Positions 34,065 through 42,928 of a stretch of 64,000 nt of DNA are shown here, in pieces. The position numbers and the translations under genes are program-made. Position 1 is the first letter of the stretch; each line of letters begins with the position of its first letter. The DNA is from Leptolinea sp964397625 (GTDB lineage Bacteria; Chloroflexota; Anaerolineae; Anaerolineales; Anaerolineaceae): contig CAYNJT010000005.1 in NCBI GenBank assembly GCA_964397625.1, positions 27,823-91,822 on the forward strand, in the 5' to 3' direction. The notes under the pieces are model-generated. The model saw only the letters and a list, made by a program, of their open reading frames with translations, was not told where the DNA came from and did not search any database.

Positions 34065-35270
34065 ATGGACACTAACCCATCCTCGAGGGGTTTACTTTTA
34101 TACCCTGCCTTGCTTTGTATCTGGTTGGCTGTTTCTGTCGCGGCCTTATTCTATACAGATTTACGGATTGCAATGGCCGGTACGCTTGTGCTGGCAGCCC
34201 TTGCTGTAACCGCGTTATCTGTTTTTTCCACGGCTCTAATCTGGGGGGTGACTGCCATAACGATTATTGTGTTTGGGGTCATGATTGATGTACTTTTCGG
34301 GATCAGTTCAAAGACCATATTTACGTTTATAACCTTTTCCACAGCGGCTATAGGGACCGCCATTCTTGCCTGGAATACAAGCAAACAGTTCATGAATGCC
34401 AACCGGCAGGTGGAACGCGACCGCATCCTGATAGAAGAGATGCGTATTAATGACCAGAAAACCGGCCTGATGCGGTTTCATTATGCCCGGCGGGCTTTAT
34501 CCAATGAGATCTCGCGCAGTCTGCGTTATGGGAAGAAATTATCGTTGATGTTGATCAAAATCAATCATTGGGATGAACTGGCAGAGAAGATCGGGCTGGA
34601 ATCGCGTGAGCACCTGCTCGTGGAAGTCTGTGAGACTATGTTCAACACTGTTCGCAATGTCGACACGCTTTTCATAAATATTGACAAAATCGGCGCGATC
34701 CTGCCGGAGACGAATAACGTTGGAGCCGAAGTGATCGCCCGCCGACTTGTGGAGAACGTAAAGAAAAAGACAAAAGAAGACCTGCGTATCGGTATTGCCG
34801 GTTTTCCCGATGATTCCATTGTGGAAGATGATCTGATTAATAAAGCCGAGATAGCCATGCTTACATCGATACGGGAAGACCGTGATATAAGTTATTACGC
34901 CTCTCAAGTGGATACCGGTATAAGTGCAAGTTTTGAAACCAATTCAAAGATATTGGACGAGATAAAACTGAACGACAGCACTGACGACGACCCCAAACGC
35001 TTGAAACCAGGAGAAATGATCATCCGGTTTGACGGGGTGTGCAACCTGGGCGATATTGAAATACTTCAAAAGGCGTTGGAAAAAATCACAGAGATCAAAA
35101 GCACCCGGCTAATCGATTTCGCGGAAAATGAAATATCTTTCGCCGTAGATGCACCGGAAACGAAACTGGCGGAATGTCTGTTAACCAAATTGGATTTGCC
35201 CAATATCACCATTGCCGAGAAGGGGGATTTGATAAACGTAATGTTGGATCCTTCCTCACTACACAGATAG
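34065..35270 (+). CDS. Membrane protein with degenerate GGDEF domain
   Basis: A 401-residue protein. ATG 34065 is used because GGAAG lies 9-13 bases upstream; longer starts lack one. Four or five membrane helices (about 8-105) are followed by a GGDEF-like domain (about 125-285) with the helices and the LPETNN...A..IARRL segment of diguanylate cyclases. The signature itself reads Asn-Ile-Asp-Lys-Ile instead of GG(D/E)EF, so cyclase activity is not expected. A third C-terminal domain (about 315-400) is unfamiliar. It sits between sufR and sufC, but no link to Fe-S assembly is visible in its sequence. Confidence 0.65.
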   Translation: MDTNPSSRGLLLYPALLCIWLAVSVAALFYTDLRIAMAGTLVLAALAVTALSVFSTALIWGVTAITIIVFGVMIDVLFGISSKTIFTFITFSTAAIGTAILAWNTSKQFMNANRQVERDRILIEEMRINDQKTGLMRFHYARRALSNEISRSLRYGKKLSLMLIKINHWDELAEKIGLESREHLLVEVCETMFNTVRNVDTLFINIDKIGAILPETNNVGAEVIARRLVENVKKKTKEDLRIGIAGFPDDSIVEDDLINKAEIAMLTSIREDRDISYYASQVDTGISASFETNSKILDEIKLNDSTDDDPKRLKPGEMIIRFDGVCNLGDIEILQKALEKITEIKSTRLIDFAENEISFAVDAPETKLAECLLTKLDLPNITIAEKGDLINVMLDPSSLHR

Positions 35271-35363
35271 CCATCCTTAATGTTTTTTACGAAATATCCG
35301 ACCGGCAGATCATTGCTGGTTGGTACTTAACTGACTTAAATTATATGAATATTATTATAAATA

Positions 35364-35392
35364 TTGACATAATCCTACTAAAATGGTAGACT
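35364..35392 (+). promoter_or_regulatory. Promoter of the suf operon
   Basis: Perfect TTGACA (35364-35369), a 17-base spacer and TAGACT (35387-35392) preceded by TGG (extended -10). It lies 38 bases before the sufC ATG in A/T-rich DNA and is the likely place for SufR control. Confidence 0.7.
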
Positions 35393-35429
35393 TTAGGCAA
35401 TCTTAAACAGGTATCAGGAGCTTTATTTG

Positions 35430-36206
35430 ATGAGTGAACTGGTTATTAAGAACCTGCATGTTCAAATTGAAAATAAACCAATATTGAAGGGTTTAAGTTT
35501 GACAATACCCCAGGGAGAAGTGCATGCCATTATGGGGCCGAATGGTACAGGCAAATCAACCCTGGCGAACACATTAATGGGCCATCCGTCTTATACAGTT
35601 ACCGATGGTGAAATACTCTTCAAAGGACGCAATTTGCTAGACCTATCGGTTGAGGAACGTTCTCATCTTGGCTTATTCCTGGCATTTCAATACCCGGTAT
35701 CCATCCCGGGGGTGACTGTTGCCAATTTCCTGCGGACGGCCGTTAACGCCCATCGCAAGGCTGCCAACCCTGAGGACAAGGGCATTCCTATTCTGGAATT
35801 TCGCAAGGTCATGAAAGAAAAGATGGAAATGCTGAAGGTCGATTCCGCATTTGCCGGGCGCTATCTTAACGAAGGATTTTCCGGTGGCGAGAAGAAACGC
35901 GCCGAAGTCCTGCAGATGGCCATGCTAAAACCAGAGATCGCCATTCTGGACGAGACAGACTCTGGTCTGGATATTGATGCGCTGCGTGTCGTATCTGAAG
36001 GCGTGAATACCTTGAGAAACTCTGAACTGGGCGTTCTGGTGATCACGCATTATCAGCGGATTTTGAACTACATCCGCCCGGACGTGGTACATGTGATGAT
36101 GGACGGCCGGATTGTGGAATCCGGAGGACCCGACCTGGCGCTAGACCTGGAAGAGCACGGTTATACCTGGGTTCGCGAAAAAATGGAAAACGGCGAGCTG
36201 GCCTAA
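35430..36206 (+). CDS. sufC: Fe-S assembly ATPase SufC
   Basis: ABC-type ATPase that drives the SufBCD scaffold. Walker A GPNGTGKST is at residues 36-44. The SufC-type signature FSGGEKKRAEVLQMAML follows, with Walker B IAILDETDSGLD and the FQYPVSIPG insertion that is diagnostic for SufC. The ATG at 35430 has AGGAG nine bases upstream; the TTG just before it is not needed. It is the first gene of sufC-B-D-KOW-S-U-Rieske. Confidence 0.96.
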   Translation: MSELVIKNLHVQIENKPILKGLSLTIPQGEVHAIMGPNGTGKSTLANTLMGHPSYTVTDGEILFKGRNLLDLSVEERSHLGLFLAFQYPVSIPGVTVANFLRTAVNAHRKAANPEDKGIPILEFRKVMKEKMEMLKVDSAFAGRYLNEGFSGGEKKRAEVLQMAMLKPEIAILDETDSGLDIDALRVVSEGVNTLRNSELGVLVITHYQRILNYIRPDVVHVMMDGRIVESGGPDLALDLEEHGYTWVREKMENGELA

Positions 36207-36243
36207 CCGAAACGGATTTACTGGTTAAGATCGGAGAATCTTA

Positions 36244-37656
36244 ATGAGCAACGAACCACAGGCTCAATTCTTAAATGAACTAGGCGATTACCGCTATGGG
36301 TTCAGTGATAAAGACGTATCTGTCTTTGAAACCCGGCGCGGATTGGATCGACGCGTGGTGGAACAGATTTCATCCATGAAGGGTGAACCGCGATGGATGT
36401 TGGACTTCCGCCTTAAGGCGCTGGAGCATTTTGAGAAAAGACCAATGCCCAACTGGGGAGCGGATATCAGCGGGCTGGATTTTGACAACATTTATTACTA
36501 TGTGAAACCAACCGAAGCGGAAGGCAAGAGTTGGGACGAAGTTCCGGAAACGATAAAAAACACGTTTGACAAACTGGGCATCCCTGAAGCGGAACGCAAG
36601 TTCCTGGCCGGTGTGGGCGCGCAATATGAATCGGAAATGGTCTACCATTCCATTCAGGAAAACCTGCAAAAGATCGGTGTGATCTTCTTGAGTATTGAGG
36701 AAGGATTGCGCCAGTACCCAGATCTGTTCAGGGAATATTTTGGAACAGTCATCCCGATTGAAGATAACAAATTTGCCGCGTTGAACAGCGCGGTATGGTC
36801 GGGTGGGTCGTTTGTCTACGTGCCAAAAGGTGTCAAAGTTGAACTTCCGCTGCAGGCCTATTTCCGGTTGAACCGGGCGAATATTGGGCAATTCGAGCGT
36901 TCCATCATTATTGCCGATGAAGGCGCCCAGGTTCATTACGTGGAAGGCTGTACAGCCCCCCAATACACCACCGATTCGTTCCACAGCGGTGTGATTGAAA
37001 TTGTTGTCAAAAAAGACGCGCGAGTACGTTACACAACCATTCAAAACTGGTCGAACAATGTGTACAACCTGGTTACACAGCGTTCCATAGTACATGAAGG
37101 CGGAACGATGGAATGGGTGGATTCAAATCTGGGATCCAAAGTGACCATGAAATATCCATCCTGCTATCTGGTTGGGCCTGGCGCGCGGGGAGAAATCCTG
37201 TCAATGGCCTTCGCGGGCAAAGGACAACAGCAGGACACCGGTGGAAAGGTGATCCACTTTGCTCCGCATACCAGCAGCAAGATCACCTCGAAATCAATCA
37301 GCAAAAACGGCGGTAGGGCTTCTTACCGCGGGCTATTAAAGGTGTACAAAGGCGCGGAAGATGTCAAATCCAATGTGGTTTGTGACGCTCTGCTCCTTGA
37401 TCCGCAATCACGCTCGGATACCTATCCTTATATCGAGATTGATGAGGACGATGTCACCATCGGACACGAAGCCAGTGTCAGCAAGATCGGCGAAGAGCAG
37501 TTGTTTTACCTGATGAGCCGGGGTTTGAACGAAGAACAGGCTACAACAATGGTGGTTTCCGGATTCATCGAACCGCTGGTCAAGGAACTGCCCATGGAAT
37601 ATGCAGTGGAGATGAACCGCCTCATACAGCTTCAGATGGAAGGATCGATCGGTTGA
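36244..37656 (+). CDS. sufB: Fe-S cluster scaffold protein SufB
   Basis: Scaffold subunit on which Fe-S clusters are built with SufC and SufD. The 470 residues show the SufB marks: a YYVKPTEAEGKSWDEVP segment near residue 80, a right-handed beta-helix core with EGCTAP (about 236-241), and a C-terminal helical part with GHEASVSKIGEEQLFYLMSRG. GGAGAATC precedes the ATG. It follows sufC by 37 bases in the operon. Confidence 0.96.
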   Translation: MSNEPQAQFLNELGDYRYGFSDKDVSVFETRRGLDRRVVEQISSMKGEPRWMLDFRLKALEHFEKRPMPNWGADISGLDFDNIYYYVKPTEAEGKSWDEVPETIKNTFDKLGIPEAERKFLAGVGAQYESEMVYHSIQENLQKIGVIFLSIEEGLRQYPDLFREYFGTVIPIEDNKFAALNSAVWSGGSFVYVPKGVKVELPLQAYFRLNRANIGQFERSIIIADEGAQVHYVEGCTAPQYTTDSFHSGVIEIVVKKDARVRYTTIQNWSNNVYNLVTQRSIVHEGGTMEWVDSNLGSKVTMKYPSCYLVGPGARGEILSMAFAGKGQQQDTGGKVIHFAPHTSSKITSKSISKNGGRASYRGLLKVYKGAEDVKSNVVCDALLLDPQSRSDTYPYIEIDEDDVTIGHEASVSKIGEEQLFYLMSRGLNEEQATTMVVSGFIEPLVKELPMEYAVEMNRLIQLQMEGSIG

Positions 37657-37686
37657 TCTATACAAGAAAAATGACGGTAGAAAACT

Positions 37687-39036
37687 ATGACTGAGACTCC
37701 TGTGATCATCCGGCGAGGCAGACAATCCGATACAGCTTTATCAACATCGTTTGCCTTTACCGATTCTGATTTCTCATCCATTCCCTCACCGACTGAATTA
37801 AATGAATTCCGGAAACAGGCATGGGAAGTTTATAAATCTAAAACCCTGCCTACGATGAAAGACGAAGCCTGGAGGCGGACTGACCTGTCGCGCCTCGATC
37901 CGGCGCAATTCCGGTTGTTTACAGGCGAAAAGGAACATTCCATCTCACATGCCCCTGAAGAAATGCTGGCCCCATTGACAGACAAAAAACATGCCGGTCA
38001 GATTGTTTTGAACGGAGCAGATATATCCATTAACGTCTCAAGCGAACTGGCGAAGAGCGGAATAATTTTCAGTCCTTTTTCGAAACTATCAAAAGAGGGT
38101 ATGGCAATCCTTAAGCAACATGCCGGTTCTATCATTAAAGCGGACGAAGGACTCTTTCCAGCGTTGGCCCAGTCCATGGCGGCAGATGGCATTCTGGTTT
38201 ATGTACCGAAGAATATTACAGTTGACCAACCACTGCACAGTCTGTTGTGGTCCGCGCCGGAAGGGACCGCCTGTTTTTCTCATGTCATTGTGGTATTGGA
38301 AGATAACGCCGAACTCACATACATCCACGAGAGCGCGTCTCAAGAAGGCAAGACCAAACCGGCCATGCATGCCGGTGTTGTGGAGATTCATGTTGGGCCA
38401 AATGCAAGACTTCAATTTGTGGAATTGCAGTCTTTTGGTAAGAACGTTTGGAATTTCTCCAATGAAAGAGCCCGTGTGGAAGCCAACGGGACTATTGAAT
38501 GGACATTCGGTGCTATTGGAAGCCTTGTGACAAAAAACTTCACCGACCTTGACCTTGCAGGTGAAGGTGCGGTTGGAAAAATGTCGGGCTTTTATTTCAC
38601 AGATGGTTTCCAGCATCTTGATCATGATACCCAGCAAAATCATCTGGCGCCCCATACCACAAGCGATCTGCTCTTTAAAGGCGCGTTGCTGGAAAACAGT
38701 CATTCTGTCTGGCAGGGGATGATTTATGTTGATCCCAAAGCCCAGAAAACGGACGGCTATCAGGCCAACCGCAACCTGGTTTTGAGCAAGAACGCGCATG
38801 CAGACTCCATTCCCGGACTGGAAATCCTGGCGGATGATGTACGCTGCACTCATGGAGCCACGGTTGGAAAGATCGACCCGGAGGAGATATTCTATTTACT
38901 CAGCCGGGGAATTCCAAGAAAAGAAGCCGAGCGATTGATCGTGGAAGGGTTCTTTGATCCCATCATGCAGCGTATCCCCTTTGAGGGTGTAAGAAACCGT
39001 TTTCAACAATACATTCATAACAAAATGGCTGTTTAA
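37687..39036 (+). CDS. sufD: Fe-S cluster assembly protein SufD
   Basis: A 449-residue partner of SufB. It has a variable N-terminal helical part (WEVYKSKTLPTMKDEAWRRTD), a beta-helix core and the conserved end with CTHGATVGKIDPEEIFYLLSRGI, where the Cys-His pair lies in the SufB-SufD interface. It is more diverged than SufB, as is usual, and follows sufB after 30 bases. Confidence 0.94.
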   Translation: MTETPVIIRRGRQSDTALSTSFAFTDSDFSSIPSPTELNEFRKQAWEVYKSKTLPTMKDEAWRRTDLSRLDPAQFRLFTGEKEHSISHAPEEMLAPLTDKKHAGQIVLNGADISINVSSELAKSGIIFSPFSKLSKEGMAILKQHAGSIIKADEGLFPALAQSMAADGILVYVPKNITVDQPLHSLLWSAPEGTACFSHVIVVLEDNAELTYIHESASQEGKTKPAMHAGVVEIHVGPNARLQFVELQSFGKNVWNFSNERARVEANGTIEWTFGAIGSLVTKNFTDLDLAGEGAVGKMSGFYFTDGFQHLDHDTQQNHLAPHTTSDLLFKGALLENSHSVWQGMIYVDPKAQKTDGYQANRNLVLSKNAHADSIPGLEILADDVRCTHGATVGKIDPEEIFYLLSRGIPRKEAERLIVEGFFDPIMQRIPFEGVRNRFQQYIHNKMAV

Positions 39037-39089
39037 AATCAGCTATGGTATTATGAATTTGTTAATTTTTTGATTTACAGGAGCGAAAG

Positions 39090-39392
39090 TTGGCATCTGT
39101 ACCTTTTATGAAAGACCCGACCCCAGAAAACAATTTTGACGTTGGAGACACCGTTGAAGTCCTGGCTGACCATGACAAAGGGGGAGACCGCGTGCGCGGA
39201 TGGGTACGCGGCATTGTTGTTCAGGTGGACGCGAAGATGGTTGCGGTTCAATTTCGTGGAAATGTCTATCTAACGGATGGCTGGATGGTTCCAGACCATA
39301 TTCTTTGGTTCCCCCAGAATTCTCCCAACCTTCGCGCTCCATCAAAATCAAAGAGTGGAAAATCTTTAGCCAGTCACGCCGATCTTTTATAA
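39090..39392 (+). CDS. Small SH3/KOW-like protein inside the suf operon
   Basis: Starts at TTG 39090, supported by AGGAG six bases upstream; the next ATG (39108) has no such site. The 100-residue product has a short SH3- or KOW-like beta core (about 17-75: VGDTVEVLADH, RGWVRGIVVQVD, MVAVQFRGNVYL, WMVPDHILWF) and a basic Ser/Lys tail. No cysteines are present, so it cannot be an Fe-S carrier. A possible extended -10 (TGGTATTAT, 39046-39054) could make it an internal transcription start. Its position between sufD and sufS suggests an accessory role that I cannot name. Confidence 0.6.
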   Translation: MASVPFMKDPTPENNFDVGDTVEVLADHDKGGDRVRGWVRGIVVQVDAKMVAVQFRGNVYLTDGWMVPDHILWFPQNSPNLRAPSKSKSGKSLASHADLL

Positions 39393-39400
39393 AGGGAAGA

Positions 39401-40624
39401 ATGTCTTTAGACTTTTCATCACTGAAGAATGATTTTCCCATCCTGAACCGGGAAGTCCACCCAGGTGTCAGACTGGTTTATTTGGATTCCACGGCATCTA
39501 CACAAAAACCCAAAATGGTTTTGGATGCCATGGATGAGTATTATCGCCTGCACAACGCGAATATCCACCGCGGGGTGTATACCCTTTCTGAAGAAGCCAC
39601 GCAGATGTATGAGAACGCGCGCGAAAAAGTAGCCGCGTTTATTAACGCTCCGTCGCGCCGTAATATTGTATTTACACGGAACACAACTGAATCGCTGAAT
39701 CTGGTGGCATATGCCTGGGGAAGAAAGTACCTTCAGAAGGGTGACCATATTCTTCTGACAGAAATGGAACATCATTCCAACATTGTGCCCTGGCAGATCG
39801 TTGCCGCAGAGAGGAACCTGGTCATAGACTTTATCCCCGTGATGGAAAACGGTTTATTGGACCTGGAAGCCTACAAACGTCTTTTAGAAAGAAAACCCCG
39901 TGTCGTGTCATTCACGCATATGTCGAATGTGCTGGGGACAATCACACCTGCAAAGCAGATAGCCTCAATGGCGCATGAGATCGGCGCGCTGGTGGTCATC
40001 GATGGCGCGCAATCGGTACCGCACCTTCCAGTTGATATTCAAGACCTTGACGCGGATTTTCTGGCTTTTTCAGCACACAAAATGTGCGGGCCGACTGGTA
40101 TTGGCGCTCTGTATGGAAAACTGGACATTCTAAATGAAATGCCGCCGTTTCTGGGTGGGGGCGACATGATCCGCAAAGTTACCTTTGAAGGCTTCAGTAC
40201 AAGTGACGTTCCGTCGAAATTTGAAGCTGGAACACCGGCCATCGCCGAAGCTGTGGGATTCGGCGCGGCGGTGGATTACCTGAATGCCATAGGTATGGAG
40301 GAAATTGCCCGGCATGAACAGGAGATCGCGCGTTACGGCCTTGAACAGTTGGAAGCCAGCGGCGGAATTAAAGTGATCGGACCGCGCGCAGGCCGGGGCG
40401 GTGTGCTGGCATTTGAGCTGGAGGGCATTCATCCGCATGATATAGCCCAGATTTTGGACAGCGAAGGAATCGCCGTTCGGGCTGGACATCATTGCGCTCA
40501 GCCACTGCACCTGAAATTCGGCTTGCCGGCTACCACCCGTGCCAGTTTCTACCTTTACAACTCGAAGCAGGATGTGGACGCCCTTGTCAATGGTCTTAAT
40601 AAAGTCAAGATGACGTTTGATTGA
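39401..40624 (+). CDS. sufS: Cysteine desulfurase SufS
   Basis: PLP enzyme that takes sulfur from cysteine for cluster assembly. The PLP lysine is Lys227 in SAHKMCGP; the persulfide cysteine is Cys365 in RAGHHCAQPLH. The TEMEHHSNIVPWQ segment (120-132) is typical of the SufS group. The ATG at 39401 has AAAGGGAAG upstream and gives the usual length of 407; an in-frame extension to 39200 would overlap the KOW gene. It lies eight bases after that gene and passes sulfur to SufU, encoded next. Confidence 0.96.
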   Translation: MSLDFSSLKNDFPILNREVHPGVRLVYLDSTASTQKPKMVLDAMDEYYRLHNANIHRGVYTLSEEATQMYENAREKVAAFINAPSRRNIVFTRNTTESLNLVAYAWGRKYLQKGDHILLTEMEHHSNIVPWQIVAAERNLVIDFIPVMENGLLDLEAYKRLLERKPRVVSFTHMSNVLGTITPAKQIASMAHEIGALVVIDGAQSVPHLPVDIQDLDADFLAFSAHKMCGPTGIGALYGKLDILNEMPPFLGGGDMIRKVTFEGFSTSDVPSKFEAGTPAIAEAVGFGAAVDYLNAIGMEEIARHEQEIARYGLEQLEASGGIKVIGPRAGRGGVLAFELEGIHPHDIAQILDSEGIAVRAGHHCAQPLHLKFGLPATTRASFYLYNSKQDVDALVNGLNKVKMTFD

Positions 40625-40635
40625 ACCGGTGAATT

Positions 40636-41034
40636 ATGGACGACCTGTATCGCGAGATTATCATCGAGCACTATAAGAATCCCGGTTTCCGCGGCGAATT
40701 GGATCCGCATGATTTTAGCTATGAGGATGAGAATCCGGTCTGCGGTGACCATATCCGCATCGACTTGCGGGTTGATGACCGCGGAAAAATAACCGACGCG
40801 AAATTCAGCGGACACGGTTGCGCGATATCCCAGGCTTCCGCCGATCTTTTGATTGAGTCGATTATTGGAAAGAACCTGGAGGATGTGAAACAACTCGGAA
40901 AACAGGATGTGCTGGATCTGTTGGGTATTGATCTGGGTGTTGTGCGCCTGAAATGTGCGTTGCTTCCGCTAAAAGTAATAAAGGCCGGTGTTTACGGTGT
41001 CGGCAAAGAAACTGATTCGCTGGATCTGGATTAG
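40636..41034 (+). CDS. sufU: SufU sulfur-transfer protein
   Basis: Zinc-dependent sulfurtransferase partner of SufS. In 132 residues the conserved ligands are Cys36 and Asp38 (NPVCGD), Cys62 (GHGCAIS) and Cys107 (KCALLPLK). SufU-type proteins carry an insertion of about 20 residues between the second and third cysteines relative to IscU, as here. It starts 11 bases after sufS. Confidence 0.93.
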   Translation: MDDLYREIIIEHYKNPGFRGELDPHDFSYEDENPVCGDHIRIDLRVDDRGKITDAKFSGHGCAISQASADLLIESIIGKNLEDVKQLGKQDVLDLLGIDLGVVRLKCALLPLKVIKAGVYGVGKETDSLDLD

Positions 41035-41037
41035 CAA

Positions 41038-41358
41038 ATGGAAGACATCGAATTTATCGAAATAGCAGAAGAAGATGAATTGCCAGTCAACGAACGGCTT
41101 TTTCTTGAGATTTCAGGACAACCAATTGTGATATTTAATCTGGCGGGTAACCTTTACGCGATCGGAGATGTTTGCACACATGACAACGGTCCGTTAGGCG
41201 AAGGCGAAGTAGTAGAATTTGATATTTCCTGCCCACGGCACGGCGGGCGGTTTGATATCCGCACTGGGAAGGCTACCCGGTCGCCGGCTTTCAGAGATAT
41301 TCCGGCCTATCCGGTAAAAATTGAGAACGGAAAAATTTTCCTGGGTATAAAGAAATAA
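41038..41358 (+). CDS. Rieske-type 2Fe-2S ferredoxin
   Basis: Soluble Rieske protein of 106 residues. Ligands are Cys46-x-His48 (DVCTHDNGPL) and Cys65-xx-His68 (ISCPRHGG). There is no membrane anchor and no oxygenase partner, so it belongs to the dioxygenase-type/NirD-like small ferredoxins often found at the end of sufBDSU operons. It starts three bases after the sufU stop and may be an electron donor or a client of the system. A terminator overlaps its stop codon. Confidence 0.92.
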   Translation: MEDIEFIEIAEEDELPVNERLFLEISGQPIVIFNLAGNLYAIGDVCTHDNGPLGEGEVVEFDISCPRHGGRFDIRTGKATRSPAFRDIPAYPVKIENGKIFLGIKK

Positions 41359-41383
41359 CCTCCCGAAAAGGGAGGTTATTTTT
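41354..41383. terminator. Bidirectional terminator
   Basis: AATAACCTCCC (41354-41364) and GGGAGGTTATT (41370-41380) form a perfect 11-bp stem with a five-base loop, followed by TTT on the plus strand and a T-rich stretch on the minus strand. It ends both the suf operon and the convergent deacetylase gene. Confidence 0.9.
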
Positions 41384-41384
41384 A

Positions 41385-42038
41385 TCAGTTCGCGATGCAC
41401 CCGAATTTTCCGATCACCCGCAGGATATCAAATCCTTCGGCATACGGACGTTCGGCGATAGCGCCGTAGCGGATGAGTGTTGAACGGGTAACCTCGGAAT
41501 TGAAGTAATAACGCGCCGCGTACGTCTTGTATTCCATCAGCGCGTCGATCTTCTTTTTGACCTCATTTTCAGATACTTCCACAAGAAAATTGGGGAAGAA
41601 CCCGTAACTGGAACGGATCACATCGAACCCGAGAACCGTCGTACCGCGGAAGGCACGCAGGGCTTCTTCTGTGACGGTACCATGGTCCTGGTGGATATCG
41701 GCGCGGGTATGCACAAAAACGATATCCGGTTTGAACGTGCGATTCAATTGGATCATGTATTCCAGGATCTCCTGGCGGGCATGCGGAAAGCGGCGGGTCT
41801 CAAATTGACCCAGGATGACTTTTTCCCTGGGCACACCCAGCACCGCCATGCTGGCGTAATGCTCTTCAACCAGGTTGAGGAGATCTGGATTTTTCTGATT
41901 ATCTGACAGTGTAACACAGCGGATATCCGTCTGGTTGGCGATCTGGGCGATTAACGCACCGCAACCCAACTCGATATCGTCAGGGTGCGCGCCAAGAAAA
42001 CAGACCCGTTTGCCGGAAAAAGTCAGTGACTCGTTCAT
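41385..42038 (-). CDS. PIG-L family deacetylase (LmbE/BshB-like)
   Basis: Zinc-dependent N-deacetylase of the GlcNAc-PI de-N-acetylase family, 217 residues. The metal motif HPDDIELGCG (His18, Asp20, Asp21) and the second histidine in IHQDHG (His116 and His119) are intact. Substrates in this family are N-acetylglucosaminyl conjugates, including those of thiol or surface-glycan synthesis; this one cannot be told apart. It follows the methyltransferase gene after only two bases, so both probably work on one small molecule. Confidence 0.85.
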   Translation of the reverse strand: MNESLTFSGKRVCFLGAHPDDIELGCGALIAQIANQTDIRCVTLSDNQKNPDLLNLVEEHYASMAVLGVPREKVILGQFETRRFPHARQEILEYMIQLNRTFKPDIVFVHTRADIHQDHGTVTEEALRAFRGTTVLGFDVIRSSYGFFPNFLVEVSENEVKKKIDALMEYKTYAARYYFNSEVTRSTLIRYGAIAERPYAEGFDILRVIGKFGCIAN

Positions 42039-42040
42039 GG

Positions 42041-42841
42041 TTATTTCGTGGCCAGGAAACCGCCAACCACTTTAGTCATCACCAACTTGCCATCCTGTTT
42101 GATGCGCTTCTCAGCGACGGCTTTGATCTTCTCCATGATCTCTTCGAATTCCGCCTTGCCGTTGAAGAAACTGGTCCAGAGCTTACGATCTTCGGAAAGG
42201 GAAGCACGGGTATATTCAATGAACGGTTCAGCGGTTTCAAAGGTGAGCGGGTTCTCAAAGATATGAACATCCACTTTGGAGAAGGTTTCGCGCATGCTGG
42301 CAAGAATGCCGCTTTCGTAACGGGAACTGCCAGGCATGGGAGGAATGACTTTTCCTGTGGCTTCTCGGATCACATCGTAGAATAATTGCTTGTTAGCCGG
42401 CATAGGGCCGCTAGAGAATAACCTGCCGCCTGGTTTAAGTACGCGGTGCATTTCACGAATGGTGAAAGGAATATCCTCCGCATAGTAGATGGCGAAACAA
42501 CAGGATTCGAAATCGAATGTGTTGTCGGGCAGTTCAAAATGTTTATTGAAATCCAAGTGCATAAAGGTCACAGCGTTGTTGATTTTCTTGTTTTCCTCCC
42601 GAGCTTGTGACAGCAATTCATCAGAAACATCACCGCCGGTGATCTTCGCGTCACCATTAAGGTATCTGTAGTAGGAGAAACATTGTTTTCCCGCACCGCA
42701 TCCCACATCGAGGATAACGTCGCCTTTTTTCAATTGGATCAGATCGAGCATCCAGCTATCAATATCACGACCGCCGTATTTATTGTGGATATCAATCCGT
42801 TTCAGCAAATCGTTGGTGGTTTCCTGGTAATCAATTTTCAT
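42041..42841 (-). CDS. Class I SAM-dependent methyltransferase
   Basis: A 266-residue Rossmann-fold methyltransferase. Motif I is VILDVGCGAGKQC (42-54), an acidic residue follows at the second strand (GGDVSDELL), and the HRVLKPGGRLF post-motif is of the UbiE/Methyltransf_11 type. Cysteines in FDFESCCFAIYY replace the more usual aspartate loop. It overlaps no other gene; the deacetylase gene follows by two bases. The acceptor substrate is unknown. Confidence 0.82.
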   Translation of the reverse strand: MKIDYQETTNDLLKRIDIHNKYGGRDIDSWMLDLIQLKKGDVILDVGCGAGKQCFSYYRYLNGDAKITGGDVSDELLSQAREENKKINNAVTFMHLDFNKHFELPDNTFDFESCCFAIYYAEDIPFTIREMHRVLKPGGRLFSSGPMPANKQLFYDVIREATGKVIPPMPGSSRYESGILASMRETFSKVDVHIFENPLTFETAEPFIEYTRASLSEDRKLWTSFFNGKAEFEEIMEKIKAVAEKRIKQDGKLVMTKVVGGFLATK

Positions 42842-42928
42842 GGAAGCCTCTCAAAAATGGGGTGGATAATGCATTTCGAATACAGGAACACAAGTATAAA
42901 TGACGAACCTTGAAACTTCAAGAAAGGT

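Noticed and set aside
36370..37095. 241-codon minus-strand frame opposite sufB
   Set aside because: It lies wholly inside a strongly conserved gene and its sequence resembles no family; it arises from codon bias of sufB.
38089..38853. 254-codon minus-strand frame opposite sufD
   Set aside because: Shadow of sufD; no promoter, no start signal, and composition typical of antisense frames.
39046..39054. TGGTATTAT as a firm internal suf promoter
   Set aside because: The -10 is acceptable but no -35 is present and the genes are tightly spaced; kept only as a remark in the KOW gene entry.
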